A stretch of DNA of 8,628 nt, from positions 18,352 to 26,979 of the forward strand of contig JAPYTU010000016.1 in assembly GCA_029940715.1 (NCBI GenBank), read 5' to 3'. This document shows, one piece after another, positions 1 through 6,327 of this stretch (the first letter of the stretch is position 1; each line of letters starts with the position of its first letter). The stretch is from Cytophagales bacterium (GTDB lineage: Bacteria > Bacteroidota > Bacteroidia > Cytophagales > MED-G16). The position numbers were made by a program, and so were the translations under genes. The notes beneath the pieces are model-generated. The model did no database searches and was not told the origin of the DNA. It saw nothing but the letters and a program-made list of their open reading frames with translations.

Positions 1-599
1 TTGAAACTGCTAATTCTGGAAAAGAAGCAATAAAAATTGCTGAAAAAATAGAACCAAATTTAATTTTACTCGATATAATGATGCCTGGAATGGACGGCAT
101 TGAAACATGTATTAACTTAAGAAAAATCGAAAAGTTATCATCATCTTCGATATTATTTTTAACTGCTAGATCAGAAGAATATTCTGAGGTTGCTGCTTTT
201 GATGCTGGTGCTGATGATTATATAATAAAACCAATCAAACCAAGAGCATTAATTAGTAGAATTAATTCTTTTTATAAGAAAAAATTTATTAGTGAATTAA
301 ATACAGTTATTAAAATTGGAAATTTATTGATTGATAAAGAGAGTCATGTAGTGAAGTTTGATGATAATGAAATATTTTTTCCTAAAAAGGAGTTTCAATT
401 ATTATATTTTTTAGCTACAAATTCAAAAAAAGTATATAGTAGGGATTCGCTTTTAAGAAATATATGGGGAACGGATGTTCAGGTGGTACCAAGAACAGTA
501 GATGTTCATATTAGAAAAATCAGAGAAAAAATTGGTGATCATTATATTAATACTATAAAAGGTGTTGGTTATAAATTTATAGATTACGATTTATTATAA
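1..599 (+). CDS. Two-component response regulator, OmpR/PhoB family (5' partial)
   Basis: This is a cytoplasmic DNA-binding response regulator that should be phosphorylated by the kinase encoded just downstream. The reading frame is open from the left edge (first full codon at 3), so the first roughly 30 residues, with the acidic pocket, are missing. An ATG at 78 is internal, since the phosphoacceptor Asp in LLDIMMPGMDG is encoded before it at 72-74. The receiver-domain Thr (FLTARS, codon 162-164) and Lys (IIKPIKP, codon 228-230) are both present. A C-terminal winged helix follows: PKKEFQLLYFLA, the recognition-helix segment RTVDVHIRKIREKIG, and the wing GVGYKF. All key residues that can be seen are intact. 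The kinase starts 17 bases after the stop, which suggests one transcript. The family call is firm, but target genes and stimulus cannot be read from the sequence. Similarity to PhoB does not prove a role in phosphate control. Confidence 0.93.
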   Translation, partial: ETANSGKEAIKIAEKIEPNLILLDIMMPGMDGIETCINLRKIEKLSSSSILFLTARSEEYSEVAAFDAGADDYIIKPIKPRALISRINSFYKKKFISELNTVIKIGNLLIDKESHVVKFDDNEIFFPKKEFQLLYFLATNSKKVYSRDSLLRNIWGTDVQVVPRTVDVHIRKIREKIGDHYINTIKGVGYKFIDYDLL

Positions 600-616
600 T
601 GTTCTAATTTTAGATT

Positions 617-1702
617 ATGAGTAACTCGAAAGCAATATCAATACTTTTTGGATCCATTGTTGGTTTAATAACAACATCAACTGCTTTTATTTTAGGGGTA
701 GATGCTGGAATTAAGTTAGTTAGTGCTGCTATAATCTCTTTTTCAACTTCGACATTACTTTTTGCTATTATTACTGAAAATCTTTTTGATAAAAAAATTA
801 AAAAAATATATGATTCTTTTCAAAAGATTAGAAATAAGGAATTTGATACAATTGCTGGTGATCGTTCTCTATTAAAGGAAATTAATCCTCTTAAAGGAAT
901 TAATACTGAAATTTTTGATTATGCTAAACTTAAACAATTAGAAATTGATGAGTTGGAAAATTTAGAAAGATATAGAAAGGAATTTCTTCAGAATGTCTCT
1001 CATGAATTGAAAACTCCAATTTTTGCTGCTCAAGGGTTTGTTCATACATTATTAGATAATGCTGATGTTCCAGAAAATATTAGATCAGATTTTTTAAAAA
1101 AAGCTGCTAAAAGTTTAGATCATTTGGATTTATTGGTTAAAGATTTACTTACAATTTCTCAGATGGAAAGTGGAGATATTAAAATGAAAATGGAAAATTT
1201 TGATATAATTTCTTTAATTAAAGAATCTTTAGATCAACTTGAACCACGAGCATATTCTCGTAATATTAAACTTGTATATAAAAAGAATGAAAATAAATCA
1301 ATTGTGGTTTTCGCTGATTATTATAGAGTGTATCAAGTTATTAAAAATTTAGTTACAAATTCTATTAAGTATTCTGATTCTAATTCTAAAGTTCTAGTTG
1401 AGTGTGAGAAGAGAAAAAAAATAGCAAGAATTATTATTAAAGATAAAGGTAAAGGCATTCCTAAAAATGATAGAAAAAGAATTTTTGAAAGATTTTATAG
1501 AGTTGATAAGAGTAGATCTAAACAGAGGGGAGGTACAGGATTAGGATTAGCTATTGTAAAGCATATAATTGAAGGTCATAATAGTAAAATAAAGTTAAGG
1601 AGTAAAACTAATATAGGTTCAGAATTTTCATTTAATTTAAAACTTGCTAAAAAAGGGAAAATAAAAAAGAAAAAAATATCAAAAATTTTACCTAAAATTT
1701 AA
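617..1702 (+). CDS. Membrane sensor histidine kinase with two TM helices and no extracytoplasmic domain
   Basis: The 361-residue protein is the likely kinase for the response regulator upstream. Two hydrophobic helices (about residues 6-27 and 34-55) are joined by a loop of only a few residues, so there is no periplasmic sensor domain. A charged linker (about 56-120) leads to the HisKA domain, with phosphoacceptor His129 in SHELKTP. The ATP-binding domain has an N-box (NLVTNSIKYSD, about 244-254), a G1 box (DKGKGIP, 276-282), an F-box (IFERFYRVD) and a G2 box (GTGLGLAIV, 306-314). No PAS domain is evident. The C-terminus is a short lysine-rich tail. From memory of the family, this layout matches a two-TM kinase common in flavobacteria and annotated as PhoR-like; the signal is not known to me. 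The ATG at 617 has no Shine-Dalgarno sequence. The next gene has its own promoter. Confidence 0.93.
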   Translation: MSNSKAISILFGSIVGLITTSTAFILGVDAGIKLVSAAIISFSTSTLLFAIITENLFDKKIKKIYDSFQKIRNKEFDTIAGDRSLLKEINPLKGINTEIFDYAKLKQLEIDELENLERYRKEFLQNVSHELKTPIFAAQGFVHTLLDNADVPENIRSDFLKKAAKSLDHLDLLVKDLLTISQMESGDIKMKMENFDIISLIKESLDQLEPRAYSRNIKLVYKKNENKSIVVFADYYRVYQVIKNLVTNSIKYSDSNSKVLVECEKRKKIARIIIKDKGKGIPKNDRKRIFERFYRVDKSRSKQRGGTGLGLAIVKHIIEGHNSKIKLRSKTNIGSEFSFNLKLAKKGKIKKKKISKILPKI

Positions 1703-1721
1703 AGAAAATCTTACTAACATT

Positions 1722-1750
1722 TAATGATTAAATATTGTTTTTAATTATTA
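1722..1750 (+). other. AT-only inverted repeat overlapping the rplM -33 element
   Basis: TAATGATTAA (1722-1731) can pair with TTAATTATTA (1741-1750) as a 10-bp stem with one G-U pair and a 9-base loop. The TTG of the rplM promoter lies in the loop. It could be a weak terminator for the kinase gene, an operator, or chance: in DNA this AT-rich such repeats arise readily, and the stem has no G-C pair. Confidence 0.25.
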
Positions 1751-1765
1751 ATAAATCTATTTTTG
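1735..1765 (+). promoter_or_regulatory. Bacteroidota-type promoter of the rplM-rpsI-rpsB-tsf operon
   Basis: A TTG at 1735-1737 is followed after 20 bases by TATTTTTG at 1758-1765, which matches the TAnnTTTG -7 consensus of the Bacteroidota primary sigma factor exactly. The spacing falls in the usual range for that factor. Transcription would begin around 1771-1773, leaving a leader of about 13-15 bases before the GTG at 1786. The site lies between the kinase stop and the conserved start of L13, where an operon promoter is expected. No transcript data are available here. Confidence 0.7.
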
Positions 1766-1785
1766 CTCACATTTTTAAGGATACT

Positions 1786-2232
1786 GTGGACTCAAATAGT
1801 TTTAAAACGAAGTATGTAAATAAAGATTCAATTCAGAAGGGTTGGTATGTTGCTAATGCTGATGGTAAAATTCTTGGTAGATTTTCTTCTGAAATTGCTA
1901 AAATTTTGAGAGGTAAGAATAAACCTTCATTTTCTCCTCATATTGATTGTGGAGATTATGTTATCGTTATAAATTCTGATAATATTAAAATGACTGGAAA
2001 TAAGTGGAAAGATAAAAAATATGTAAGACATACAGGATATCCTGGAGGACAAAGAACTAGTACACCACAACAAATTAAGGATAATAAATCATCAAAATTT
2101 ATTATTGAGAAAGCAGTAAAAGGAATGTTACCTAGAAATAGATTGGGAAGGCAACTATTTAGAAATTTGTTTGTATATGAAGATGCTAATCATCCACATG
2201 AAGGTCAAAAACCAAATGAGATAAATATTTAA
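1786..2232 (+). CDS. rplM: 50S ribosomal protein L13 (uL13)
   Basis: L13 is an early-assembling protein of the large ribosomal subunit. The 148-residue product shows the family blocks: GWYVANADGKILGR (about 19-32), LRGKNKPSFSPHIDCGD (41-57), HTGYPGGQR (82-90), and the signature VKGMLPRNRLG with FRNLFVYE following (111-132). The frame can be extended to a TTG at 1735, but that codon is part of the promoter and the extra 17 residues are not L13-like. Starting at the GTG at 1786 gives MDSNSFKT, which lines up with the MDTLSYKT-like N-terminus of other Bacteroidota L13 proteins. AAGGA at 1777-1781 is the only Shine-Dalgarno-like sequence before a gene start in this window, although it sits rather close to the start. 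rpsI begins one base after the stop, so the two are co-transcribed. Confidence 0.95.
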   Translation: MDSNSFKTKYVNKDSIQKGWYVANADGKILGRFSSEIAKILRGKNKPSFSPHIDCGDYVIVINSDNIKMTGNKWKDKKYVRHTGYPGGQRTSTPQQIKDNKSSKFIIEKAVKGMLPRNRLGRQLFRNLFVYEDANHPHEGQKPNEINI

Positions 2233-2233
2233 T

Positions 2234-2620
2234 ATGGAGTTAATTAATTCAGTAGGAAGAAGAAAAACATCAGTTGCTAGATTATATATGAAATCAGGAA
2301 AGGGAGTTTTTAAAATAAATGAACTTGATCTCGAAAAATATTTTACTTCTGAATTATTACAATTAATAATAAAACAGCCTATAGAAGCAATTGATGTTAA
2401 AGAAAAATTTGATTTTAAAGTTAATGTTTTTGGTGGTGGTCTTAAGGGTCAGGCAGAAGCAATAAGACTTGCTATTTCCAGAGCATTTGTTAAGAATGAT
2501 GAAGAAACTAGACCTATATTAAAAAAAGCAGGATTTCTTACTAGAGATTCAAGAATGGTAGAAAGAAAGAAATATGGTAGAAGAAAAGCTAGAAGAGCTT
2601 TTCAATGGGTTAAAAGATAA
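2234..2620 (+). CDS. rpsI: 30S ribosomal protein S9 (uS9)
   Basis: S9 is a head protein of the small ribosomal subunit, and its basic C-terminal tail reaches the peptidyl-tRNA site. The 128-residue product is full length for the family. It begins with the conserved SVGRRKTSVARLYM (6-19), carries the S9 signature GGGLKGQAEAIRLAISRAF (67-85), and ends in an arginine- and lysine-rich stretch (about 102-128) that closes with the invariant-type Lys-Arg. The final residues are WVKR, whereas many bacterial S9 proteins end in FSKR. The ATG lies one base after the rplM stop and has no Shine-Dalgarno sequence, which suggests translation linked to L13. rplM followed by rpsI is one of the most conserved bacterial gene pairs. 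Confidence 0.97.
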   Translation: MELINSVGRRKTSVARLYMKSGKGVFKINELDLEKYFTSELLQLIIKQPIEAIDVKEKFDFKVNVFGGGLKGQAEAIRLAISRAFVKNDEETRPILKKAGFLTRDSRMVERKKYGRRKARRAFQWVKR

Positions 2621-2624
2621 GAAT

Positions 2625-3434
2625 ATGGAGAAACTTAATCATAAGGATTTATTAAAGGCTGGTGTTCATTTTGGTCATCTAACTAGAAAATGGAATCCAA
2701 AAATGTCTGAATACATTTTTATGAAACAAAAAGGTATCCATATTATTGATTTAGATAAAACTATTGATTGTGCTTTTACTGCTGCTAGTGCATTGAAAAA
2801 TATAGCTAAATCAGGTAGAAAGATTATGTTTGTTGCTACTAAAAAACAAGCTAAAACTTTTGTTTCTGAAAAAGCTAAAAAATTAAATATGCCATATGTA
2901 ACAGAAAGGTGGTTAGGTGGTATGCTTACAAATTTTTCAACTATTAGAAAATCATTAAAAAAACTTTCAGCGATTGAAAGTAAAGAAAGTCAAGATACTT
3001 ATGAAACTGACTTTTCTAAGAAAGAGAGGTTAATGATATCTAGAGATAAGGATAAATTAGAAAAAGTTCTTGGAGGTATTTCTAAATTGAATAGGATCCC
3101 TGCAGCATTATTTGTTGTTGATATTAAGCATGAAGAAATTGCTATAAATGAAGCAAGAAAATTAAATATTCCTATATATGGAATGGTTGATACTAATTCT
3201 GATCCAAATTTAGTAGATTATGAAATTCCATCTAATGATGATTCTTTCACTTCTGTTTCTATAATTATAGAATACATCTCATCAGCTATATCTGAGGGAT
3301 TAGAGGAAAGAGAAAAAATTAAAGAAGAGATGAGAATAAAGCAGGAGAAAGAAGCGGATGCAAAAGAAGCAGCAGCAAAAGAAGCGGCTGTAAAAGAAGC
3401 AAAAGAGGTCAAGAAAGAAAAATCTAAAAGATAA
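2625..3434 (+). CDS. rpsB: 30S ribosomal protein S2 (uS2) with K/E/A-rich C-terminal tail
   Basis: S2 binds late on the back of the small subunit and helps recruit S1. The 269-residue protein has the S2 signatures AGVHFGHLTRKWNPKM (12-27), ERWLGGMLTNFSTI (94-107) and PIYGMVDTNSDPNLVDY (183-199). The open frame extends back to 2574, but those codons overlap the end of rpsI in another frame and give no S2-like sequence. The ATG at 2625, four bases after the rpsI stop, gives the usual N-terminus. After about residue 227 comes a charged, probably helical tail built on a five-residue KEAxx repeat (242-261) and ending in SKR. E. coli S2 is about 240 residues, so the tail is an addition. No Shine-Dalgarno sequence precedes the start. 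Confidence 0.96.
   Translation: MEKLNHKDLLKAGVHFGHLTRKWNPKMSEYIFMKQKGIHIIDLDKTIDCAFTAASALKNIAKSGRKIMFVATKKQAKTFVSEKAKKLNMPYVTERWLGGMLTNFSTIRKSLKKLSAIESKESQDTYETDFSKKERLMISRDKDKLEKVLGGISKLNRIPAALFVVDIKHEEIAINEARKLNIPIYGMVDTNSDPNLVDYEIPSNDDSFTSVSIIIEYISSAISEGLEEREKIKEEMRIKQEKEADAKEAAAKEAAVKEAKEVKKEKSKR
3348..3407 (+). repeat. 15-bp tandem repeat encoding KEAxx units in the S2 tail
   Basis: Four in-frame 15-base units encode KEADA, KEAAA, KEAAV and KEAKE. An 11-base core, GCAAAAGAAGC, recurs at 3360 and 3375 and, with one change, at 3390, so the DNA as well as the protein is repetitive. The repeat resembles EAAAK-type stable helices. Slippage or local duplication is a plausible origin. Confidence 0.8.
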
Positions 3435-3450
3435 TTTAATAATTATCATC

Positions 3451-4287
3451 ATGGGAGTTAATATATCAGCAAAAGAGGTAAATGAATTAAGAAAGAAGAC
3501 AGGTTCAGGGATGATGGATTGTAAGAAGGCTTTAGTAGAAGCAGAAGGGGATTTTCAGAAAGCTATAGATATTTTAAGAAAAAAAGGACAAAAAGTATCT
3601 GTAGCAAGATCTAACAGAGAAACTTCTGAAGGAGTAGTGTTATGCAAGTTGAATTCAGATGAAAGTCAGGCATCAATATTATCATTTACATGTGAGACAG
3701 ATTTTGTTGCAAAGAATGAAGACTTTCAATCCTTAGCTCAAGATATAATGGAAGTTGCATTTGAAAATAATCTTGAATCTATTGATGAAGTATTAGCTTC
3801 AGAAATTAATGGATCTACTATTGAGCAGTTAATTCTTGAAATGGTAGGAAAAATTGGAGAAAAAATAAAAATTTTAGATTTTCAGATTATGAGTGGAGAG
3901 AAAATTGTGCCTTATGTTCATGCTGGTAGTAAGCTTGGTGTCCTTGTTTCTCTTAATAATACTGCAAATACAGATTATGTTACTGCTGGAAAAGATATTG
4001 CAATGCAGATTGCAGCTATGAATCCAATTGCTTTGGATAGAAACCAGGTTGATCAATCAGTCGTAGAGAAAGAAATTGAAATTGGTAAAGAACAAGCAAG
4101 AAAAGAAGGTAAACCTGAGCAAATAATAGAAAAAATCGCTCAAGGTAAGCTTCAAAAATTTTTTAAAGAAAATACTTTATTAAGTCAATCATTTGTTAAG
4201 GATAATTCATTAACAATTAAAAGTTATCTTGCAACTTTCTCTCCAGAACTATCTATTGAGAGTTTTATTAGAATCTCAATAGGGTAG
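3451..4287 (+). CDS. tsf: Translation elongation factor Ts
   Basis: EF-Ts is the cytoplasmic nucleotide-exchange factor that releases GDP from EF-Tu. The 278-residue product fits the family. It has an N-terminal UBA-like domain (about 5-43) with the signature KKTGSGMMDCKKAL (15-28), and then CETDFVAKNEDF (81-92), whose Thr-Asp-Phe is the segment that enters the EF-Tu nucleotide site. The core continues with VPYVHAGSKLGVLVSL and IAMQIAAMNPIAL, and the C-terminal part includes the helical KEQARKEGKPEQIIEKIAQGKLQKFF and LLSQSFVKD. The ATG lies 16 bases after the rpsB stop, with no Shine-Dalgarno sequence, and rpsB-tsf is a near-universal pair. It is the last gene of the operon, since the next gene faces it on the other strand. 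Confidence 0.97.
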   Translation: MGVNISAKEVNELRKKTGSGMMDCKKALVEAEGDFQKAIDILRKKGQKVSVARSNRETSEGVVLCKLNSDESQASILSFTCETDFVAKNEDFQSLAQDIMEVAFENNLESIDEVLASEINGSTIEQLILEMVGKIGEKIKILDFQIMSGEKIVPYVHAGSKLGVLVSLNNTANTDYVTAGKDIAMQIAAMNPIALDRNQVDQSVVEKEIEIGKEQARKEGKPEQIIEKIAQGKLQKFFKENTLLSQSFVKDNSLTIKSYLATFSPELSIESFIRISIG

Positions 4288-4298
4288 TAATCATAAAC

Positions 4299-4320
4299 AA
4301 TCTATAAAAATTTATTGATT
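4299..4320. terminator. Possible weak bidirectional hairpin between tsf and the aminopeptidase gene
   Basis: AATCTATAAA (4299-4308) and TTTATTGATT (4311-4320) can pair with one mismatch across a very short loop. The hairpin sits between two convergent genes and overlaps the aminopeptidase stop. The stem is almost all A-T, with no clear U-tract, so it is only a candidate. The 24-base gap between the genes holds nothing better. Confidence 0.25.
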
Positions 4321-5601
4321 CATTAGATCCTCTATTTCTTCAGGAAGTATAGGTATATTTTTCATAAGATTTATATTCTCTTTTTCACCAATAACTATAT
4401 TATCTTCTAATCTTATTCCTAAGTTTTCTTTTCTAATATAAATTCCAGGCTCTATAGTGAAAACATTTCCTGGTTTTAAATCAACATAAAAGTTTCCAAC
4501 ATCATGAACATCAAGGCCTAAATGATGAGAAGTCCCATGCATAAAATATTGTTTAAAAAGAGGATTTTTAGAGTCTTGTTTTTTTACATCAGTTTTATCT
4601 AGAAGATTAATTTTTAGAAGTTCATTTTCCATAATTTTACCAACTTCTTTGTGATAATCATTAACTGTTATTCCTGGTCTAAGGATATTTGTAGCTTCAT
4701 TTTTTACATTTAAAACAGCATTATATACATCTAACTGTCTTTTTGTAAATTTTCCATCTACTGGTATGGTTCTAGTCATATCAGACTTATAATTTGCATA
4801 TTCTGCTGCAACATCCATAAGAATTAATGAACCTGGCTTACATTCACAATCGTTTTCATTATAATGAAGTGTGCATGCATTTATTCCTGAAGCTATTATA
4901 GGTTGGTAGGCGAAGCCTTTAGATTTGTTATTAATAAATTCATGAATAAATTCTGCCTCTAATTCATACTCCCATACTCCAGGTTTAGTATAATTTAAAA
5001 TTCTTCTGAATCCCTTTTCAGTTATGTCACAGGCTTTTTGAATTAATTTAATTTCTATATTATTTTTTACCATTCTTAGTTTACTGAGTAAAGGGTATGA
5101 TCTTTCAAAATTTTGTAATGGAAATTTTTCTTTTGCAAAACTATAAAATCTATCTTGGGCGGTTTCAACTTCAGTAATTGAACGGATATGTTCATTTTTT
5201 TCTATGTAAAGGTTATTTGATTCTGCAATAATTAAAGACAGAATTTTATAAAATTCATCATTCCATAACACAGTTTTTATTCCTGATATTTTGATAGCTT
5301 CATTTTTTGTTAATTTATTACCTTCCCAAATTGAAATTTTTTCACTTGTCTCTTTAATGAATAATATTTCTCTTAAGTTTTTATCTGGAAAATCTGGTGC
5401 TAAAATTAAAAATGTATCTTCTTGATCAATTCCAGTTAGATAGAATAAGTTAGTATTTTGAATAAATAACATTTCTTCATCTGCATTAGTTGGCATTAGA
5501 TCATTGGAAACAAAAACTACAGCAGATTTATCTTTTATAGATTCAATAAATTTTTTTCTATTTTCTATAAACAGATTATTATTAATGTTTTGGTATCTCA
5601 T
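4312..5601 (-). CDS. pepP: Xaa-Pro aminopeptidase (aminopeptidase P, M24B family)
   Basis: The enzyme removes an N-terminal residue that precedes proline, using a two-metal site. The 429-residue length is close to E. coli PepP (about 440). The N-terminal non-catalytic domain (about 1-165) includes the typical NLFYLTGIDQEDTFLIL. The pita-bread catalytic domain has all five expected metal ligands: Asp263 (ILMDVAAEY), Asp274 (SDMTRTIPV), His359 (HGTSHHLGLDVHD), Glu384 (FTIEPGIYI) and Glu399 (IRLEDNIVI). His246 (LHYNEND) and His366 match the supporting active-site histidines. There is no signal peptide, so it is probably cytoplasmic, acting in peptide turnover. It is encoded alone on the minus strand, converging with tsf and diverging from the methyltransferase gene. 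The start is the ATG at 5601; its leader has no Shine-Dalgarno sequence. Confidence 0.95.
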   Translation of the reverse strand: MRYQNINNNLFIENRKKFIESIKDKSAVVFVSNDLMPTNADEEMLFIQNTNLFYLTGIDQEDTFLILAPDFPDKNLREILFIKETSEKISIWEGNKLTKNEAIKISGIKTVLWNDEFYKILSLIIAESNNLYIEKNEHIRSITEVETAQDRFYSFAKEKFPLQNFERSYPLLSKLRMVKNNIEIKLIQKACDITEKGFRRILNYTKPGVWEYELEAEFIHEFINNKSKGFAYQPIIASGINACTLHYNENDCECKPGSLILMDVAAEYANYKSDMTRTIPVDGKFTKRQLDVYNAVLNVKNEATNILRPGITVNDYHKEVGKIMENELLKINLLDKTDVKKQDSKNPLFKQYFMHGTSHHLGLDVHDVGNFYVDLKPGNVFTIEPGIYIRKENLGIRLEDNIVIGEKENINLMKNIPILPEEIEDLMNQ

Positions 5602-5679
5602 TTTACTAAATTTTACTTCTAAAATACATTTTTAAATTATATTTATATTAATTGTTAATTAATTTTTAATTTGCCAGTT
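5602..5679. other. Divergent intergenic region between pepP and the methyltransferase gene
   Basis: These 78 bases must hold the start signals of two divergent genes, yet neither strand has an exact TAnnTTTG element with an upstream TTG at proper distance. The closest sequences are TTAATTTG (5666-5673, plus strand) and TATTTTAG on the minus strand, each one base off. The stretch is nearly all A and T and contains small palindromes such as TTAATTAA (5655-5662), which may be chance. Confidence 0.35.
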
Positions 5680-6327
5680 ATGGATTTAATTAGTCGCAAT
5701 TTAGAAAAATATGTTGAATCCTATTCAGATTCTGAGCCTGATCTTTTAAAAAAAATAAATAAGTATACTCATTCAAATGTTCACTCTCCTAGGATGCTAT
5801 CAGGCCATATTCAAGGAAGAGTACTTAGTTTTTTATCAAGAATAATTAATCCTAATTTGATTTTAGAGATTGGTACGTATACTGGTTATTCTGCCCTTTG
5901 TTTGGCTGAAGGGCTTTCTTCTTCAGGTAAAATTATAACAATTGATAAAGATGTTTCATTAGAAAAAAAAGTACAATCTTTTTTTAATGAGTCTAAAAAA
6001 AATAAGCAGATTGAGTATTTAATTGGAGATGCTATAAAAATAATTCCATCATTAGAATATGAGTATGATTTGGTATTTATTGATGCAGACAAAAAAAATT
6101 ACTTAAATTATTTTGAAATGGTTTTACCAAAATTAAGAGCTAATGGAATTATTATTGTAGATAATGTTTTATGGAGCGGTAAAGTTGTTGATATTGAGAA
6201 ATTAAAAAATGATAAATTGACCAGAATCATGCATAATTTCAATGAAATTATTAAAAAGGATAAAAGAATATCCAAAATAATTTTACCTATAAGAGATGGA
6301 ATAACATTAATAAAAAAAAATGGATAA
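5680..6327 (+). CDS. SAM-dependent O-methyltransferase (Methyltransf_3, catechol/caffeoyl-CoA type)
   Basis: This is a cytoplasmic class I methyltransferase that moves a methyl group from S-adenosylmethionine to a hydroxyl, probably with a divalent metal. The 215-residue product has LQGRVLSFL-like lead-in helices (SGHIQGRVLSFLSR, 41-54), the SAM-binding motif LEIGTYTGYSALCLAEGL (62-79), the acidic ribose-binding region ITIDKD (86-91), the metal-site FIDADKKNY (133-141), and DNVLWSG (161-167), whose Asp-Asn completes the metal site. The frame also opens at a TTG at 5671, but the ATG at 5680 gives the family's usual short N-terminus (MDLISRNLEKYV). Its 3' end overlaps the transglycosylase start by 8 bases. 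Flavobacteria generally carry one close homologue, and its natural substrate is not known to me. Confidence 0.92.
   Translation: MDLISRNLEKYVESYSDSEPDLLKKINKYTHSNVHSPRMLSGHIQGRVLSFLSRIINPNLILEIGTYTGYSALCLAEGLSSSGKIITIDKDVSLEKKVQSFFNESKKNKQIEYLIGDAIKIIPSLEYEYDLVFIDADKKNYLNYFEMVLPKLRANGIIIVDNVLWSGKVVDIEKLKNDKLTRIMHNFNEIIKKDKRISKIILPIRDGITLIKKNG

Noticed and set aside
1735..1785. N-terminal extension of L13 from a TTG codon
   Set aside because: The 17 extra residues do not resemble L13, and the TTG and downstream bases form an exact promoter match.
2574..2624. N-terminal extension of S2 overlapping rpsI
   Set aside because: It lies within the conserved basic tail of S9 in another frame, and S2 proteins begin at the ATG at 2625.
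3218..3412. Minus-strand open frame rich in Ser, Ala and Phe opposite rpsB
   Set aside because: It mirrors the lysine/glutamate/alanine repeat of the S2 tail and has no protein-like features of its own.
3874..4056. Minus-strand open frame opposite tsf
   Set aside because: It lies wholly within conserved tsf coding sequence and has no recognisable domain.
5641..5673. Exact promoter for the methyltransferase gene
   Set aside because: TTAATTTG differs from TAnnTTTG by one base, and the nearest upstream TTG is only 11 bases away, too close for the usual spacing.
5671..5679. TTG start for the methyltransferase
   Set aside because: It would add three residues before an ATG that matches the family N-terminus; the TTG has no better ribosome-binding context.
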